DNA from: Gemmatimonas sp.
GTDB taxonomy: Bacteria > Gemmatimonadota > Gemmatimonadetes > Gemmatimonadales > Gemmatimonadaceae
Assembly (NCBI GenBank): GCA_023910675.1
Contig: JAAVWC010000005.1
Location: 1-64,000, forward strand
DNA: 64,000 nt
Reading direction: 5' to 3'
Each line of letters begins with the position of its first letter. The stretch's first letter is position 1. Positions 26,412-35,731 of this stretch are shown here, piece after piece. The notes beneath the pieces are model-generated. The model ran no database searches. It worked only from the letters and a program-made list of their open reading frames with translations, and was not told the origin of the DNA. A program made the translations under genes and the position numbers.

Positions 26412-28445
26412 CTAGCGCTTCACACGGTGCGCCACGGTCGCTTCAGGGACCGTCCACGTGGGCCATTGCGCGATAAACGGAGAGCTGGTTACAACCGGCC
26501 CACCTTCCGCCCGACTCCGCGCATCGTCGCGAACTCGCGTATCCGGGCTGCTGGCTGTGCGAGCGGCTGACCTGACCAACGATGGCCGTACATCCGGCAA
26601 TTCGCTCGGCGAACCAGCCTGGCCCCCCTGCACGATCGTATTCGGGCAACGCATCAGCAGCGATGGCAGTTGCTCGTTCAGGCCGGTCACGCGAAACGTC
26701 ATGGCGCGTGCCACACTGTTGAACTCCGTGAACGCCAGAATGAAGCGTCGCGCTGATGCGATCGTCTGAGCAAAGGACTTCACGCTCGCGCTGGAACCAG
26801 GCGTCCAGAGCGTACTGAAGTTCGGCGACAGCTCGTTCCAGAACTGGGAGACCAGCGAGCCGTTGTCGAGGCCATATGCCACGAGACCGTTGGCCGTGAC
26901 CATATGGGGCACACTCACCCAGAGGAAGAAGCGAGACGTGGGGCTACAGGACATGACCAGACTGGTGTACTGCAGGGTACCGAACCGGTTCGACACGCGC
27001 GCGTCGGACTCGAGCGACAGGAAGCCGTCGCCCCCGGAGGTGAACGCCTCCCAATCGTATGCGGAATAACTCGCGTCCCAGTCGGTGCCATCGATCTGCG
27101 CCACGATCGTGAAGCTTCCGCGCTGCAGTGGAACCAGCGCGCCGCCTGGTGCCATCTGCGCCCGCGAGGCTTCCCGTACACGGAACGCGACCGGTCGATC
27201 GAGCACGGTGCCATCTGCGGCGCGGGCAGTCACCGTGTAGCTGTAGCTATCCCCTACCTTTACCCGCGTGGAGCCGTTGAACACCACGCTGGCTACGGGC
27301 ACGACCACCTGCAACGCAGCTTGGCCCGTTTGCCCTTGGCTGGTGGCACTGATCACCGCCTCGCCGGGCGCGATGGCGGTAATGAGCCCCGTGCTGTTCA
27401 CACCCGCCACGGCGGGATTGCTGCTCGCATAGGTCACCGCACGCCCGGTGAGCGTACGGCCACCGGCGTCGCGCAACAGGGCCTGGGCCTGGACGGTATT
27501 GCCGGGGAGCACACTGGTCTGCGGCAGCGTCACCAAAACACTCGCCACCGGTGCCTGAATCACCGATAGCGTCGCCGAGGCGCTGCGGCCTTCACTCGCG
27601 GCGGTAATGGTGGTGGTGCCCACCGCCAGCGCCGTAATCACACCGACATTGCTCACCGATGCCACGGTGGCGTCACTGCTGGTGAAGGTGACCGCGCGCC
27701 CGGTGAGCGCCACATTGCGGTCGTCGCGCAGCTGCACGGTGGCCGCGGCGGTGCTCCCCTGCGGAATGATGCTCTGCGAGAGCGCAATACTCACGCTGTT
27801 CACGGGCGGCGGCACCACGGTGAACACCAGCGTGCCACTGCGCCCTTCGCTGGACGCCGAGATGGTGGCACTGCCAGCGCTCACCCCCGTCACGAGCCCG
27901 GCGTCGTTGACCGTGGCGACAGTGGGCGCGCTCGAGCTCCACGACACCGTGCGGCCACTCAATGTGGCCCCACGTTCGTCGCGCAGCACCGCAGTGGTTT
28001 GCAGGGCGCGATCAGTGACGAGCGTCGTGGCGGGTGCCGACACCGTAATCGCATTCACCGGCGCGAGCACCACCGTGAGCGACGCCGTGCCCACCTTTCC
28101 TTCAGTCGTGGCGGTGATGCTCACCGTGCCCGGCGCCACACCGGTGATTACGCCGCCGTCGGACACCGCGGCCACGCCGCTGTTCGACGACGCCCACGTG
28201 ATGGCGCGCCCAGTGAGCACCGCGCTAGTCGTCGAGCGTACCTCCGCCGCCGCGGTCTGCTGCGCACCCACCTGCAACTGCGCGTTGGCCAACGTCACGT
28301 TCACGCTTCCCACCGCCGCCGGGGCGCTGACACTCGCGCCACCCGCATCACCACCGCCGCCACACGCGACTACCGTGAGCGTCATTGCCGCCATTGCGAC
28401 GGCAGAGAAATTGGCGCGAATGCGCCGGTACACATGACCTGCCAT
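26412..28445 (-). CDS. Lipoprotein with four Big_2 (bacterial Ig-like) domains
   Basis: The ATG at 28445 has a strong GGAGG ribosome site. The signal ends MTLTVVACGGGG, a lipobox. Four Ig-like repeats follow (about residues 40-125, 125-210, 210-295 and 295-380), each with the pattern LTGRAITWASSN...VAAVSDGGVITGVAPGTVSITATTEG (pattern abbreviated). A distinct C-terminal half with aromatic-rich segments (FFLWVSVPHMV) is not recognised. A cell-surface role in adhesion or binding is likely. Repeat units are typical of Gemmatimonadota surface lipoproteins. Confidence 0.85.
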   Translation of the reverse strand: MAGHVYRRIRANFSAVAMAAMTLTVVACGGGGDAGGASVSAPAAVGSVNVTLANAQLQVGAQQTAAAEVRSTTSAVLTGRAITWASSNSGVAAVSDGGVITGVAPGTVSITATTEGKVGTASLTVVLAPVNAITVSAPATTLVTDRALQTTAVLRDERGATLSGRTVSWSSSAPTVATVNDAGLVTGVSAGSATISASSEGRSGTLVFTVVPPPVNSVSIALSQSIIPQGSTAAATVQLRDDRNVALTGRAVTFTSSDATVASVSNVGVITALAVGTTTITAASEGRSASATLSVIQAPVASVLVTLPQTSVLPGNTVQAQALLRDAGGRTLTGRAVTYASSNPAVAGVNSTGLITAIAPGEAVISATSQGQTGQAALQVVVPVASVVFNGSTRVKVGDSYSYTVTARAADGTVLDRPVAFRVREASRAQMAPGGALVPLQRGSFTIVAQIDGTDWDASYSAYDWEAFTSGGDGFLSLESDARVSNRFGTLQYTSLVMSCSPTSRFFLWVSVPHMVTANGLVAYGLDNGSLVSQFWNELSPNFSTLWTPGSSASVKSFAQTIASARRFILAFTEFNSVARAMTFRVTGLNEQLPSLLMRCPNTIVQGGQAGSPSELPDVRPSLVRSAARTASSPDTRVRDDARSRAEGGPVVTSSPFIAQWPTWTVPEATVAHRVKR

Positions 28446-28735
28446 GATCTGCTTGCCTCCATAGATGTCATTCGCAGTACGCAAGGGGATTCGCGGCTGC
28501 AGAACGAACATCGTGGCGACCTCTGACAATTCTGGTCGCGCACAACACGCGTGAAATTGATTCGGTTTTCATTCGGAAAACACATTGCACCGATGTGTGT
28601 TCATCCGTCGCTATCGGCTGCTATCAGACGTTGTCAGTAGCGGAGTTTCACGCGCATCACTGTCAGATGCCCCCACGATATTTCTGGTGAGAGAAGGCTC
28701 GCAGTCGTCACTCTTTTGCCACTTCTGGAGGACTG

Positions 28736-29104
28736 ATGTACTTGGATGTGTACGTAGGGCGATTGGATGATCCAGACTTTGTCGCGAACAGAGGCAAGCC
28801 CGGCGGCGCCGTGCCGGGCGCGAAGAGTCGCATGTTTCCCAACGGCAGCAGTGCGTTTTATGCGCTCGTGAGACGAATAGAGACGAAGCAGCTGCCCGGA
28901 GGGGCCACGCAGCACATCGCGTACGTGGCACCCGCGAGTAAGGAACAGATCGCGGAGTTCTTCGAGACGATGGTCAGCGAGGATCTATCCCTTCGCTCCA
29001 GTCCTCCCTCACCGTACCTCATCGCGGAGGCAGAGGAACTGCGCGCGTGGATCGCGGCGATGGAGGATGATGGGCAGTGGTGCCTTGTTGCTACTGAGTT
29101 GTAA
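28736..29104 (+). CDS. Hypothetical protein
   Basis: This product of 122 residues has a GGAGG ribosome site 6 bases before the ATG, which supports coding. There is no signal peptide or transmembrane segment. No family is recognised; the tail is acidic (AEAEELRAWIAAMEDDGQW). Its neighbour, downstream and convergent, is a Fic protein. A partner role is possible but not shown. Confidence 0.6.
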   Translation: MYLDVYVGRLDDPDFVANRGKPGGAVPGAKSRMFPNGSSAFYALVRRIETKQLPGGATQHIAYVAPASKEQIAEFFETMVSEDLSLRSSPPSPYLIAEAEELRAWIAAMEDDGQWCLVATEL

Positions 29105-29161
29105 TGGGGGCGCCTCGCCGACGCGTATGCGGCCTCCGGCGTCGCCGATGCGCTTCGGACT

Positions 29162-30532
29162 TCACGCGTGGCGGTACCCACCGCCAGCGCGCAGCAGTTC
29201 CCGCAGATCCGATGCCGGCATAAAGGCGTGAGCCTTCCCGATTTTGCGTTGGCTCAGTAGTCCCTGCGCGACCAGCTTCATCAAGTCACTTCTCGCCGTC
29301 TCATAGCTGACGCCGTGCGAGATCTTGTGCGATTCCACCGAATAGCGCGCGAGTGGCTGCTTGAGCGCATGATTGATCAGCGCAAGCTGTCGTTGGTTGA
29401 GCTCGGCGTATACCGTCGACGCTTGGCGTACAATTTCTTCGGCCTCGTGCATCTCCCGGGCCTTTCGCGCCAGGTCGCTGTGCAGATCGTCGATGGCACG
29501 GATCAGCACACGCATCTGATAGAGCAAAAAGTACGTCACGTCATTGTCGTCGCTCTCCGTATACAAATACGACCGCGCGTACTGCGCCCGCGCTTTTCGA
29601 AGAATGCGTGAGATCGAGACATATTCGCAGAGCCAGTATCCCTGCCGCGCCATGGACCAGTAGAAGAGCGCGCGGGCCGTGCGGCCGTTCCCGTCTACGA
29701 ATGGATGATCGTACGCGAGCCAAAAGTGCAGAAGGATTGCCCGTACGGCCGGTGGCATGAACTCGCCGGGTTCATCGGCATTTGCGAACGCACACATTTG
29801 CTGCATGCGCTCTTCGAGTGTATCGGCCGCCGGCGGTGTATGCAGGCGCGTTCCGGTTTCATCCTCGACGACAATGTGCTCGTCGGCGCGCCGAAATCTG
29901 CCGGCCGCGTCCGGATCATCCAAGGCGCCGTCGGTGAGCTTCCGCTGAAGTTCCTTGACGATGTCCGGCGTGAGTGGCGTTCCGATGAACTGCCGCACAT
30001 ACAGCAGAGCCTGAAAGTTGTTCAGAATCATTCGTTCACTTCGATTTCGAGGGGCACGCCCCTCTTGGATCATGGCTTTGGCGACTTTTCTGGTCGTTGA
30101 AGCGCCTTCGAGCTGACTCGATGTAATCGCCTCCTCGACGATCGACTTGAACAGGTACGTGTCTCGCGTGGCGGGGTTCGTGACTTGTTCACTGCCTTGA
30201 ATATTGCCGCCCGCATTGCGGTCTATTTGGTGGAGCATTTCCAGGGCGGGATTCGGAAGCGCGTACTGAAATGGTGTCCCCATTACGTCCGTCAGCGGCA
30301 GTCGGCGATACAGGGCCCGCCTCGCGAGCTTTACGGCAATCCACTGTTCCTCTGCCGTGAACCGTTTGGAAGGGGGCGCGTGCCGAAACGTGTCCCAGTG
30401 ACGGTACTTTCCGCCCGGCGCCGCTCCGACCCCCTCTTCCATGAGCTCGTCAAATCGCGCGCTTCCGCGCTCGCTAGAGAGTAGGTCGCTGAGCAGTTTT
30501 CCAAACATCGGCGGCGGAACCGGCAACTTCAT
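29162..30532 (-). CDS. Fic-domain AMPylase-type protein with winged-helix C-terminus
   Basis: The canonical core HPFVDGNGRTAR is present (about residue 265). An N-terminal inhibitory-type helix reads SSQLEGAS, giving the (S/T)xxxEG form in front of the Fic core (class II arrangement). A DUF4172-like N-terminal segment (QWIAVKLARRALYRRL region) precedes it and a wHTH-like end (YETARSDLMKLVAQGLL) follows. The enzyme probably transfers AMP to a protein target and may auto-regulate. ATG at 30532 chosen over GTG at 30547. Confidence 0.9.
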   Translation of the reverse strand: MKLPVPPPMFGKLLSDLLSSERGSARFDELMEEGVGAAPGGKYRHWDTFRHAPPSKRFTAEEQWIAVKLARRALYRRLPLTDVMGTPFQYALPNPALEMLHQIDRNAGGNIQGSEQVTNPATRDTYLFKSIVEEAITSSQLEGASTTRKVAKAMIQEGRAPRNRSERMILNNFQALLYVRQFIGTPLTPDIVKELQRKLTDGALDDPDAAGRFRRADEHIVVEDETGTRLHTPPAADTLEERMQQMCAFANADEPGEFMPPAVRAILLHFWLAYDHPFVDGNGRTARALFYWSMARQGYWLCEYVSISRILRKARAQYARSYLYTESDDNDVTYFLLYQMRVLIRAIDDLHSDLARKAREMHEAEEIVRQASTVYAELNQRQLALINHALKQPLARYSVESHKISHGVSYETARSDLMKLVAQGLLSQRKIGKAHAFMPASDLRELLRAGGGYRHA

Positions 30533-30715
30533 GGCGGCGAATTCCACGGAAACAGGGTGGCCAGCTACTAGTTACTACTAATTCCTACAAAATTAGGAGT
30601 TGGCGGTCCGTTCGCAAGCGCATGTACTAACTTGGGAGAAACTAGTAGCAAGCTTGGGCACGCCGGTGCACTTTCTCCCCAGCCCGTAGTCCGCCCCCCG
30701 CCCCAGGAAAAGACA

Positions 30716-32944
30716 ATGCCCCGCCTCGCCACCACCCGTCGCCCGGTTCTGGCATTGGGTATGCTGCTCGCCACTGCCGCCGCGCCACTACGCGCGCAGC
30801 AAGCGCCAACCCCCATGACCGCGGACGACCTCCTCAACGTCCGCACCGTGTCCGTGGGGGCTTTCTCCCCCGATGGCCGCTGGATGGTGGTCCGCATGGC
30901 GAAACGCGGTGATGGCCTGGGGTTCGTGGCGGCACGCGATGGCGACCCCAGCTACATGCGGCCGGCGCCGGCGCGCTTGCTGCTCGTCAACACCGCCACC
31001 GGCGACACGCTGCCGGTGGTGAACACGCCGCGCACCATTGGGAGTGTGGCGTGGAGCCGAGAGGGGGCGCAGCTGGCGATTGCCACGCGCGACAGCGTGC
31101 CGGCGCTGCTGCTCTGGGACATGGCGGCCAAACGGTTGCGCACGCAGTCACTGGGCAGTGCGCGCCTGGCGGAGAACACCGAGCTGCGGTGGACCACCGC
31201 GGGCACGTTGCTCTTTGCCGTGCGGGAGCGGGGCTGGCTGGCCGAGGTGAAGGCACGCTTCGATTCGCTGGTGCATGGCCCCATCAGCGTGCAGGCGGGT
31301 GGTGATCCGTTTCTTGGGTGGGACGTGCTCCGCAGGTTGGGGAACCGCGCCATGGTGGTAGCGCTCACGCCGCAGCGCGGGACGCTCGACACGCTGGTGC
31401 CGGCGGCACAGATCACCAGCTGGACCGCGTCGCCCAACGGGCAGCACATCACGTGGCGCGAAGATCGCACCGCCAAAACCAACTACGAAGGGGGCGCGAG
31501 CAACGAGGCGCGTCTCATGGTGCGTGTCGCAGGCACCGCGCCGCGCGGGCTCTTCGCCTCCATGCGTGGCATTACGCTGTCGCAAGCGGACGATGGCGTG
31601 CGCTACGCCTACGCCAAGGACGGCGCGATTTACGTGGCCAGCCTCACCGACACCACGCCGCGTCGTCTGGTAGGCCCCGCACCACGTGCCCGCGGGGACT
31701 CGGCTGCAGATAGCACGGCGCGCGCGCGCGAAGAGCGCTTCACGCTGGTGCGCATGGCGCCCACGGGCGATGCCGTCGTCGCGTCCACACGCAGTGGGCT
31801 GTGGCTGGTGCAAACCGCCGACGGTTCACGCAAGGCGCTCAGCACCGTCACCGACACGCTGCGCGGGCCGCAGGTTTCGCTCAGCGAATGGTCGTCCAAT
31901 GGCCGCACGCTCTATTTGGCGTATGCGTCGCGCACGTCGTGGGATAGGGGCATTCTGCGCGTAGACGTAGCCAGCGGCACGCTCGATACGCTCGTGCGCG
32001 ATGGCCGCTTGTACGGCGCGCCGAGTGTGAACGCAGATGGCACGCGCATGGCGCTCACGATTGCCGCCGAGGGGCGTCCGGCCGACCTGTGGCTCGCCGG
32101 TGGGCGCATGGACGGGGCAAAGCGTGTGCTCGAGAGCAATCCGCAGTTTGCCTCGCGCGTGCTGCCGCAGACGCAGCTGGTGAGCTACCTCGATGCCGAC
32201 GGCCGTTCGCAGTTTGGGGTGCTCACCACGCCATCACGCGAGGCGCGCAACCTGCCCACGGTGTTCAGCGTGTACGAGTCGTTCTTCGACGATGGCTTCG
32301 ATGCCACCACGATGTATCTCGCCAGTCACGGCTACGCCGTCATGAAGCCGTCGGTCACCTTCGATATTGGCTATCCCGGCGAAGCATGGCTGAAAGGGGT
32401 CACGGCGAGTGCCAACAAGCTCATCGAGCTCGGTATTGCCGACAGCAGCAAGCTGGGGGTGCATGGCACCAGCTACGGCGGGTATGCCACCAACCTGATC
32501 ATCACGCAAACCAACCGGTTCAAGGCGGCGATCAACGTGTCGGGCAAGGTGGACATGATTTCGTTCTATACCGATTCGCCGCGGCTCGGGGTGCGCAATG
32601 TGAACGCCGCCGAAAAAACGCAGGATCGCATTGGCGCCACGCTCTGGGAACAGCCGCAGAAGTACGTGCAGCACAGCGCGGTGATGTTCGCCGATCGCAT
32701 CAAAACGCCGCTGCTGCTGCTCACCGGCGGTGAAGATCACAACGTGCCGGCGCTCAATACGCGCGAGATGTACTTCGCCCTGCGCCGGTTGGGTAAGCCG
32801 GTGGAGTGGGTGAACTACACGAACGGCGGGCACGGCATTCCCATGACCAACGCGACGGAGTTTACCGACTGGCACACCCGGTTGCTGGGGTGGTATACGC
32901 GCTATCTCAAGCCAGAGGTTAAGCGGGCGACGACGTCGCAGTAG
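30716..32944 (+). CDS. S9 prolyl oligopeptidase-family peptidase, exported
   Basis: A Sec signal (LALGMLLATAAAPLRAQQ) precedes a beta-propeller with several SPDGRW/ADGTRM-type blades. The C-terminal alpha/beta hydrolase domain carries the nucleophile in HGTSYGGYATN (about residue 585), Asp in TGGEDHNVP (about 675) and His in NGGHGIP (about 705). All three catalytic residues are intact. It is divergently transcribed from the fic gene. A periplasmic aminopeptidase role fits. Confidence 0.92.
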   Translation: MPRLATTRRPVLALGMLLATAAAPLRAQQAPTPMTADDLLNVRTVSVGAFSPDGRWMVVRMAKRGDGLGFVAARDGDPSYMRPAPARLLLVNTATGDTLPVVNTPRTIGSVAWSREGAQLAIATRDSVPALLLWDMAAKRLRTQSLGSARLAENTELRWTTAGTLLFAVRERGWLAEVKARFDSLVHGPISVQAGGDPFLGWDVLRRLGNRAMVVALTPQRGTLDTLVPAAQITSWTASPNGQHITWREDRTAKTNYEGGASNEARLMVRVAGTAPRGLFASMRGITLSQADDGVRYAYAKDGAIYVASLTDTTPRRLVGPAPRARGDSAADSTARAREERFTLVRMAPTGDAVVASTRSGLWLVQTADGSRKALSTVTDTLRGPQVSLSEWSSNGRTLYLAYASRTSWDRGILRVDVASGTLDTLVRDGRLYGAPSVNADGTRMALTIAAEGRPADLWLAGGRMDGAKRVLESNPQFASRVLPQTQLVSYLDADGRSQFGVLTTPSREARNLPTVFSVYESFFDDGFDATTMYLASHGYAVMKPSVTFDIGYPGEAWLKGVTASANKLIELGIADSSKLGVHGTSYGGYATNLIITQTNRFKAAINVSGKVDMISFYTDSPRLGVRNVNAAEKTQDRIGATLWEQPQKYVQHSAVMFADRIKTPLLLLTGGEDHNVPALNTREMYFALRRLGKPVEWVNYTNGGHGIPMTNATEFTDWHTRLLGWYTRYLKPEVKRATTSQ

Positions 32945-33093
32945 CGTGCGACGTCAGCCTCTTCAAGCTCTCCTCCGAACGGCCAATCGCAAGTTCTTTG
33001 CTTCAAACGACTTAGTAAAACCCTCCACCCGGTAGCTGAGTTGTGCCCAGCTTGATGCACGAGTGACGCTCCGTCGCCACATTACGGGCACGT

Positions 33094-34104
33094 ATGAATG
33101 ACCTCATTCTCTACACTACCGATGATGGCCGAAGCCAGATAAAGCTGACGGCCGATCAGCACACGGTCTGGCTCACACAGCTGGAAATGGCGGAGCTGTT
33201 CGCTGCCACCAAGCAGAACATTTCCCTGCATTTGAGAAATCTTTTCAGGGAGGGGGAGCTTGCACCGGCGGCAACTGTCAAGGAATCCTTGACAGTTCGA
33301 ATCGAAGGTAGCCGAGAAGTGCAGCGCCCGGTCACACTGTACAACCTCGACGCCATTCTCGCCGTTGGGTACCGCGTCCGCTCGCCGCGCGGGGTGCAGT
33401 TCCGCCGCTGGGCCTCCACCGTCCTGAAGGAATACCTGATAAAGGGTTTCGTCATGGACGATGAACGCTTGAAGAACCCGGATGGCCGCCCGGACTTCTT
33501 CGATGAGATGCTGGAGCGCATCCGCGACATCCGGGCCTCGGAAAAGCGCTTCTATCAGAAGGTGCGCGATCTTCTTGCGCTATCCAGCGACTATGACAAG
33601 TCAGACTCGACCACCCAGCAGTTCTTCGCCACCGTGCAGAACCTGCTGATCTTCGCAGTCACACGAAAAACAGCGGCTGAACTCATCACCGCACGTGCCA
33701 ACCCCGACGATCGCCACTTCGGTCTGCTCACCTGGGAAGGCGACAAGGTACGCAAGAGTGACATCGTCGTCGCGAAGAACTACCTGACCGCAGACGAGAT
33801 TGATACGCTGAATCGCCTGGTGGTAATCTTTCTCGAAACCGCCGAGCTGCGCGCCAAGAGCAAGCAGGAAACGCGCATGGTATTCTGGAAGCAGAATGTG
33901 GATCAGATCATCAGCTCGAACGGTTTCCCGCTGCTCACGAACGCTGGCTCGGTAAGTCACGAGCAAATGAAGGCTCGCACGGGCGAGCTCTACCTGACAT
34001 TCGACGACCAGCGCAAAACACGAGAGGCGGAGGATGCCGACCGGCAAGACTCGGCCGATCTCGAAGCCCTCGAGTCCACCATCAAGCGACGTACGAAGCA
34101 ATGA
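33094..34104 (+). CDS. RhuM-family protein (virulence RhuM-like)
   Basis: The 336-residue protein has the RhuM start DGRSQIKLTADQHTVWLTQ, then MAELFAATKQNISLHLRN, LYNLDAILAVGYRVRS and the C-terminal ARTGELYLTF segment. This family is widespread on mobile elements, and its biochemical function is unknown. The last codons overlap the start of the next gene (ATGA). It lies between two copies of a repeated segment from the S9 gene. Confidence 0.88.
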   Translation: MNDLILYTTDDGRSQIKLTADQHTVWLTQLEMAELFAATKQNISLHLRNLFREGELAPAATVKESLTVRIEGSREVQRPVTLYNLDAILAVGYRVRSPRGVQFRRWASTVLKEYLIKGFVMDDERLKNPDGRPDFFDEMLERIRDIRASEKRFYQKVRDLLALSSDYDKSDSTTQQFFATVQNLLIFAVTRKTAAELITARANPDDRHFGLLTWEGDKVRKSDIVVAKNYLTADEIDTLNRLVVIFLETAELRAKSKQETRMVFWKQNVDQIISSNGFPLLTNAGSVSHEQMKARTGELYLTFDDQRKTREAEDADRQDSADLEALESTIKRRTKQ

Positions 34105-34850
34105 CGGTGCGGAGCCGGATGATCGTGCGCTCGCCACAGGGGCGAGACACGCACTATCTGTGGACCACCATCGCCCTCGCCCTCGCGACCTTCGGCGGCT
34201 TCTGGTTCACGTACTTCGGCCCGCGCATTGCCGGGACGTATCCGACCGTGTCGGCCGCGGTGCATGTGCACGGTTGGAGCTTCTTTGGGTGGTACCTGCT
34301 CCTGCCGTTGCAGGCCGCGTTCATGCACACGCGGCGTGTACAACTGCATCGTACGCTCGGGTGGGCGAGCGTCGCGCTCGCGTCGCTGATGGTCGCGACG
34401 GGGCTGCTCGTCATCGGGGTGCAAATGCAGATCGCGGCGTCCTCGGCGGAGCCCACCTTCTTTACGTTTTTCGGCCTGATGGTCTTTGCCACGCTCGTGC
34501 TCTTTGCCGGGTTCTACGGCGCGGCGCTGTGGCTGCGGCGAAACGGGGCATACCACAAGCGGTTCATGCTCGTCGCCAGCGCTGCGGGCACGGGCGCTGC
34601 GGTGTTCCGCTTGATGAGCGCGTTCGTTGGCCAGGTCATGTGGGTCGCTCCGGTCGGTATCCTCGCGACGAACCTGTTCATCGTGTGGGGCATCGTCCAC
34701 GATTACCGCCGAGACCAGCGCGTGCATCCGGCATATGTCGTTGGGTTGGTTGCCTGTGTGACGCTCGAACTGGCGGGGTGGCTGCTGACGCCGACGCCGG
34801 TAGGCGCGGCGCTCGCGTGGGTGGGGCGAGTGGGCGCTGTCTTGTATTAG
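34101..34850 (+). CDS. Polytopic membrane protein, unknown
   Basis: The 249 residues contain seven or so hydrophobic helices. Histidines stand at membrane faces, as in HVHGWSFFGWYLLLP and FMHTRRVQLHRTLGW, and could bind haem or metal as in DUF2306/cytochrome b-like proteins. Overlaps the RhuM-like gene by 4 bp, so translation is probably coupled. Function not assigned. Confidence 0.65.
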   Translation: MTVRSRMIVRSPQGRDTHYLWTTIALALATFGGFWFTYFGPRIAGTYPTVSAAVHVHGWSFFGWYLLLPLQAAFMHTRRVQLHRTLGWASVALASLMVATGLLVIGVQMQIAASSAEPTFFTFFGLMVFATLVLFAGFYGAALWLRRNGAYHKRFMLVASAAGTGAAVFRLMSAFVGQVMWVAPVGILATNLFIVWGIVHDYRRDQRVHPAYVVGLVACVTLELAGWLLTPTPVGAALAWVGRVGAVLY

Positions 34851-34871
34851 AAGTTCCAACGACTCTCGCTT

Positions 34872-34931
34872 AAAAGGGGTCAGAGTCGCTTAATGGAGTC
34901 GTTTAATGCGGCTCAACGACTCTGACCCCTT
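34872..34931. repeat. REP/REPIN-like palindrome, paired copy 1
   Basis: The arms AAGGGGTCAGAGTCG and CGACTCTGACCCCTT are perfect complements, 15 bases each, separated by 28 bases. The same arms recur at 37087, 47068, 50520, 53715 and 55836. Confidence 0.88.
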
Positions 34932-35080
34932 GAACTTGATCTGGCTGTCGGTAAACCGCGATGTCTTCATGGGAACCTCCTCGGGTCAGTGTACGAGAAC
35001 ATTCCACTCGTGGCGACCGTGCTTTTCCGGGGGGATTACCCTAGTTCAGCGACCGGATGGTTGTCGCGCCACCGTGACCC

Positions 35081-35176
35081 ATGGCAGCCGAGTTCACCGA
35101 CTGACACACCCGGTTGCTGGGGTGGTACACGCGCTATCTCAAGGCTGAAGGAAAGCCGGCGACGACGTCGCAATGA
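35081..35176 (+). pseudogene. Duplicated 3' end of the S9 peptidase gene
   Basis: These 32 codons correspond to the last codons of the S9 gene (EFTD, HTRLLGWYTRYLK, and ATTSQ then stop). The Trp codon after EFTD is TGA here. The following intergenic bases up to about 35265 also match the sequence after the S9 stop (32945-33045). It is a degraded copy. Confidence 0.75.
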
Positions 35177-35277
35177 CGCGCGGCACCAGCCTCATTCGGT
35201 TTATACCCGAACGATTCATCGTAAGCTCATCCATTTGAACGGCTTAGAATAATCGTCCACCCGATGGGAGCAATCAG

Positions 35278-35607
35278 ATGAAGATGAGCGGGATAGCCTT
35301 TGGAACCACCGACTGGTCGACGGTGCCGCGAACCGAGCACCAAGGCGACGCCGGCGTTGCGTACTGGCAAACGCAACAGTTCGGCGAGATCAGAGTGCGG
35401 ATGGTCGAGTACACACCGGGCTATGTGGCGGACCACTGGTGCAGCAAGGGACACATCCTTCTCTGCCTGGAGGGTGAACTGACGACCGAGCTCCTGGACG
35501 GCCGAGTGTTCACCCTGACGCCCGGAATGAGCTATCAGGTCGCCGATGGCGCCGAAGCCCACCGGTCGATTACCGCGATTGGCGCAAAGCTGTTTATTGT
35601 GGATTGA
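35278..35607 (+). CDS. DHCW-motif cupin-fold protein
   Basis: This 109-residue small cupin has the motif VADHWCSKGHILLCLEGEL, a short beta-barrel and a terminal strand (KLFIVD). The family's conserved D-H-W-C residues and lengths agree. Substrate is unknown. It follows the S9 repeat remnant. Confidence 0.85.
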   Translation: MKMSGIAFGTTDWSTVPRTEHQGDAGVAYWQTQQFGEIRVRMVEYTPGYVADHWCSKGHILLCLEGELTTELLDGRVFTLTPGMSYQVADGAEAHRSITAIGAKLFIVD

Positions 35608-35648
35608 GCAGGAGTCTTCGAAGTGGTAATCGATGATGGTCGCAGTTT

Positions 35649-35673
35649 TGTCGATGATTGCGTAGTATCGACA
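35649..35673 (+). promoter_or_regulatory. Inverted repeat upstream of the AAA ATPase gene (outer)
   Basis: TGTCGAT and ATCGACA arms (7 bp) flank 11 bases. TCGATGATGGTCG and TCGATGATTG-type direct copies overlap it. It lies 59 bp before the ATG and may bind a regulator. Confidence 0.4.
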
Positions 35674-35677
35674 AAGA

Positions 35678-35700
35678 GTAGATATTAAAGATATATCTAC
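35678..35700 (+). promoter_or_regulatory. Inverted repeat upstream of the AAA ATPase gene (inner)
   Basis: GTAGATAT and ATATCTAC arms (8 bp, perfect) flank 7 bases. The AT-rich centre suits a promoter. It ends 31 bp before the ATG at 35732. Confidence 0.5.
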
Positions 35701-35731
35701 GAAGTCTGGCTGACCATAGATACCTCGCATC

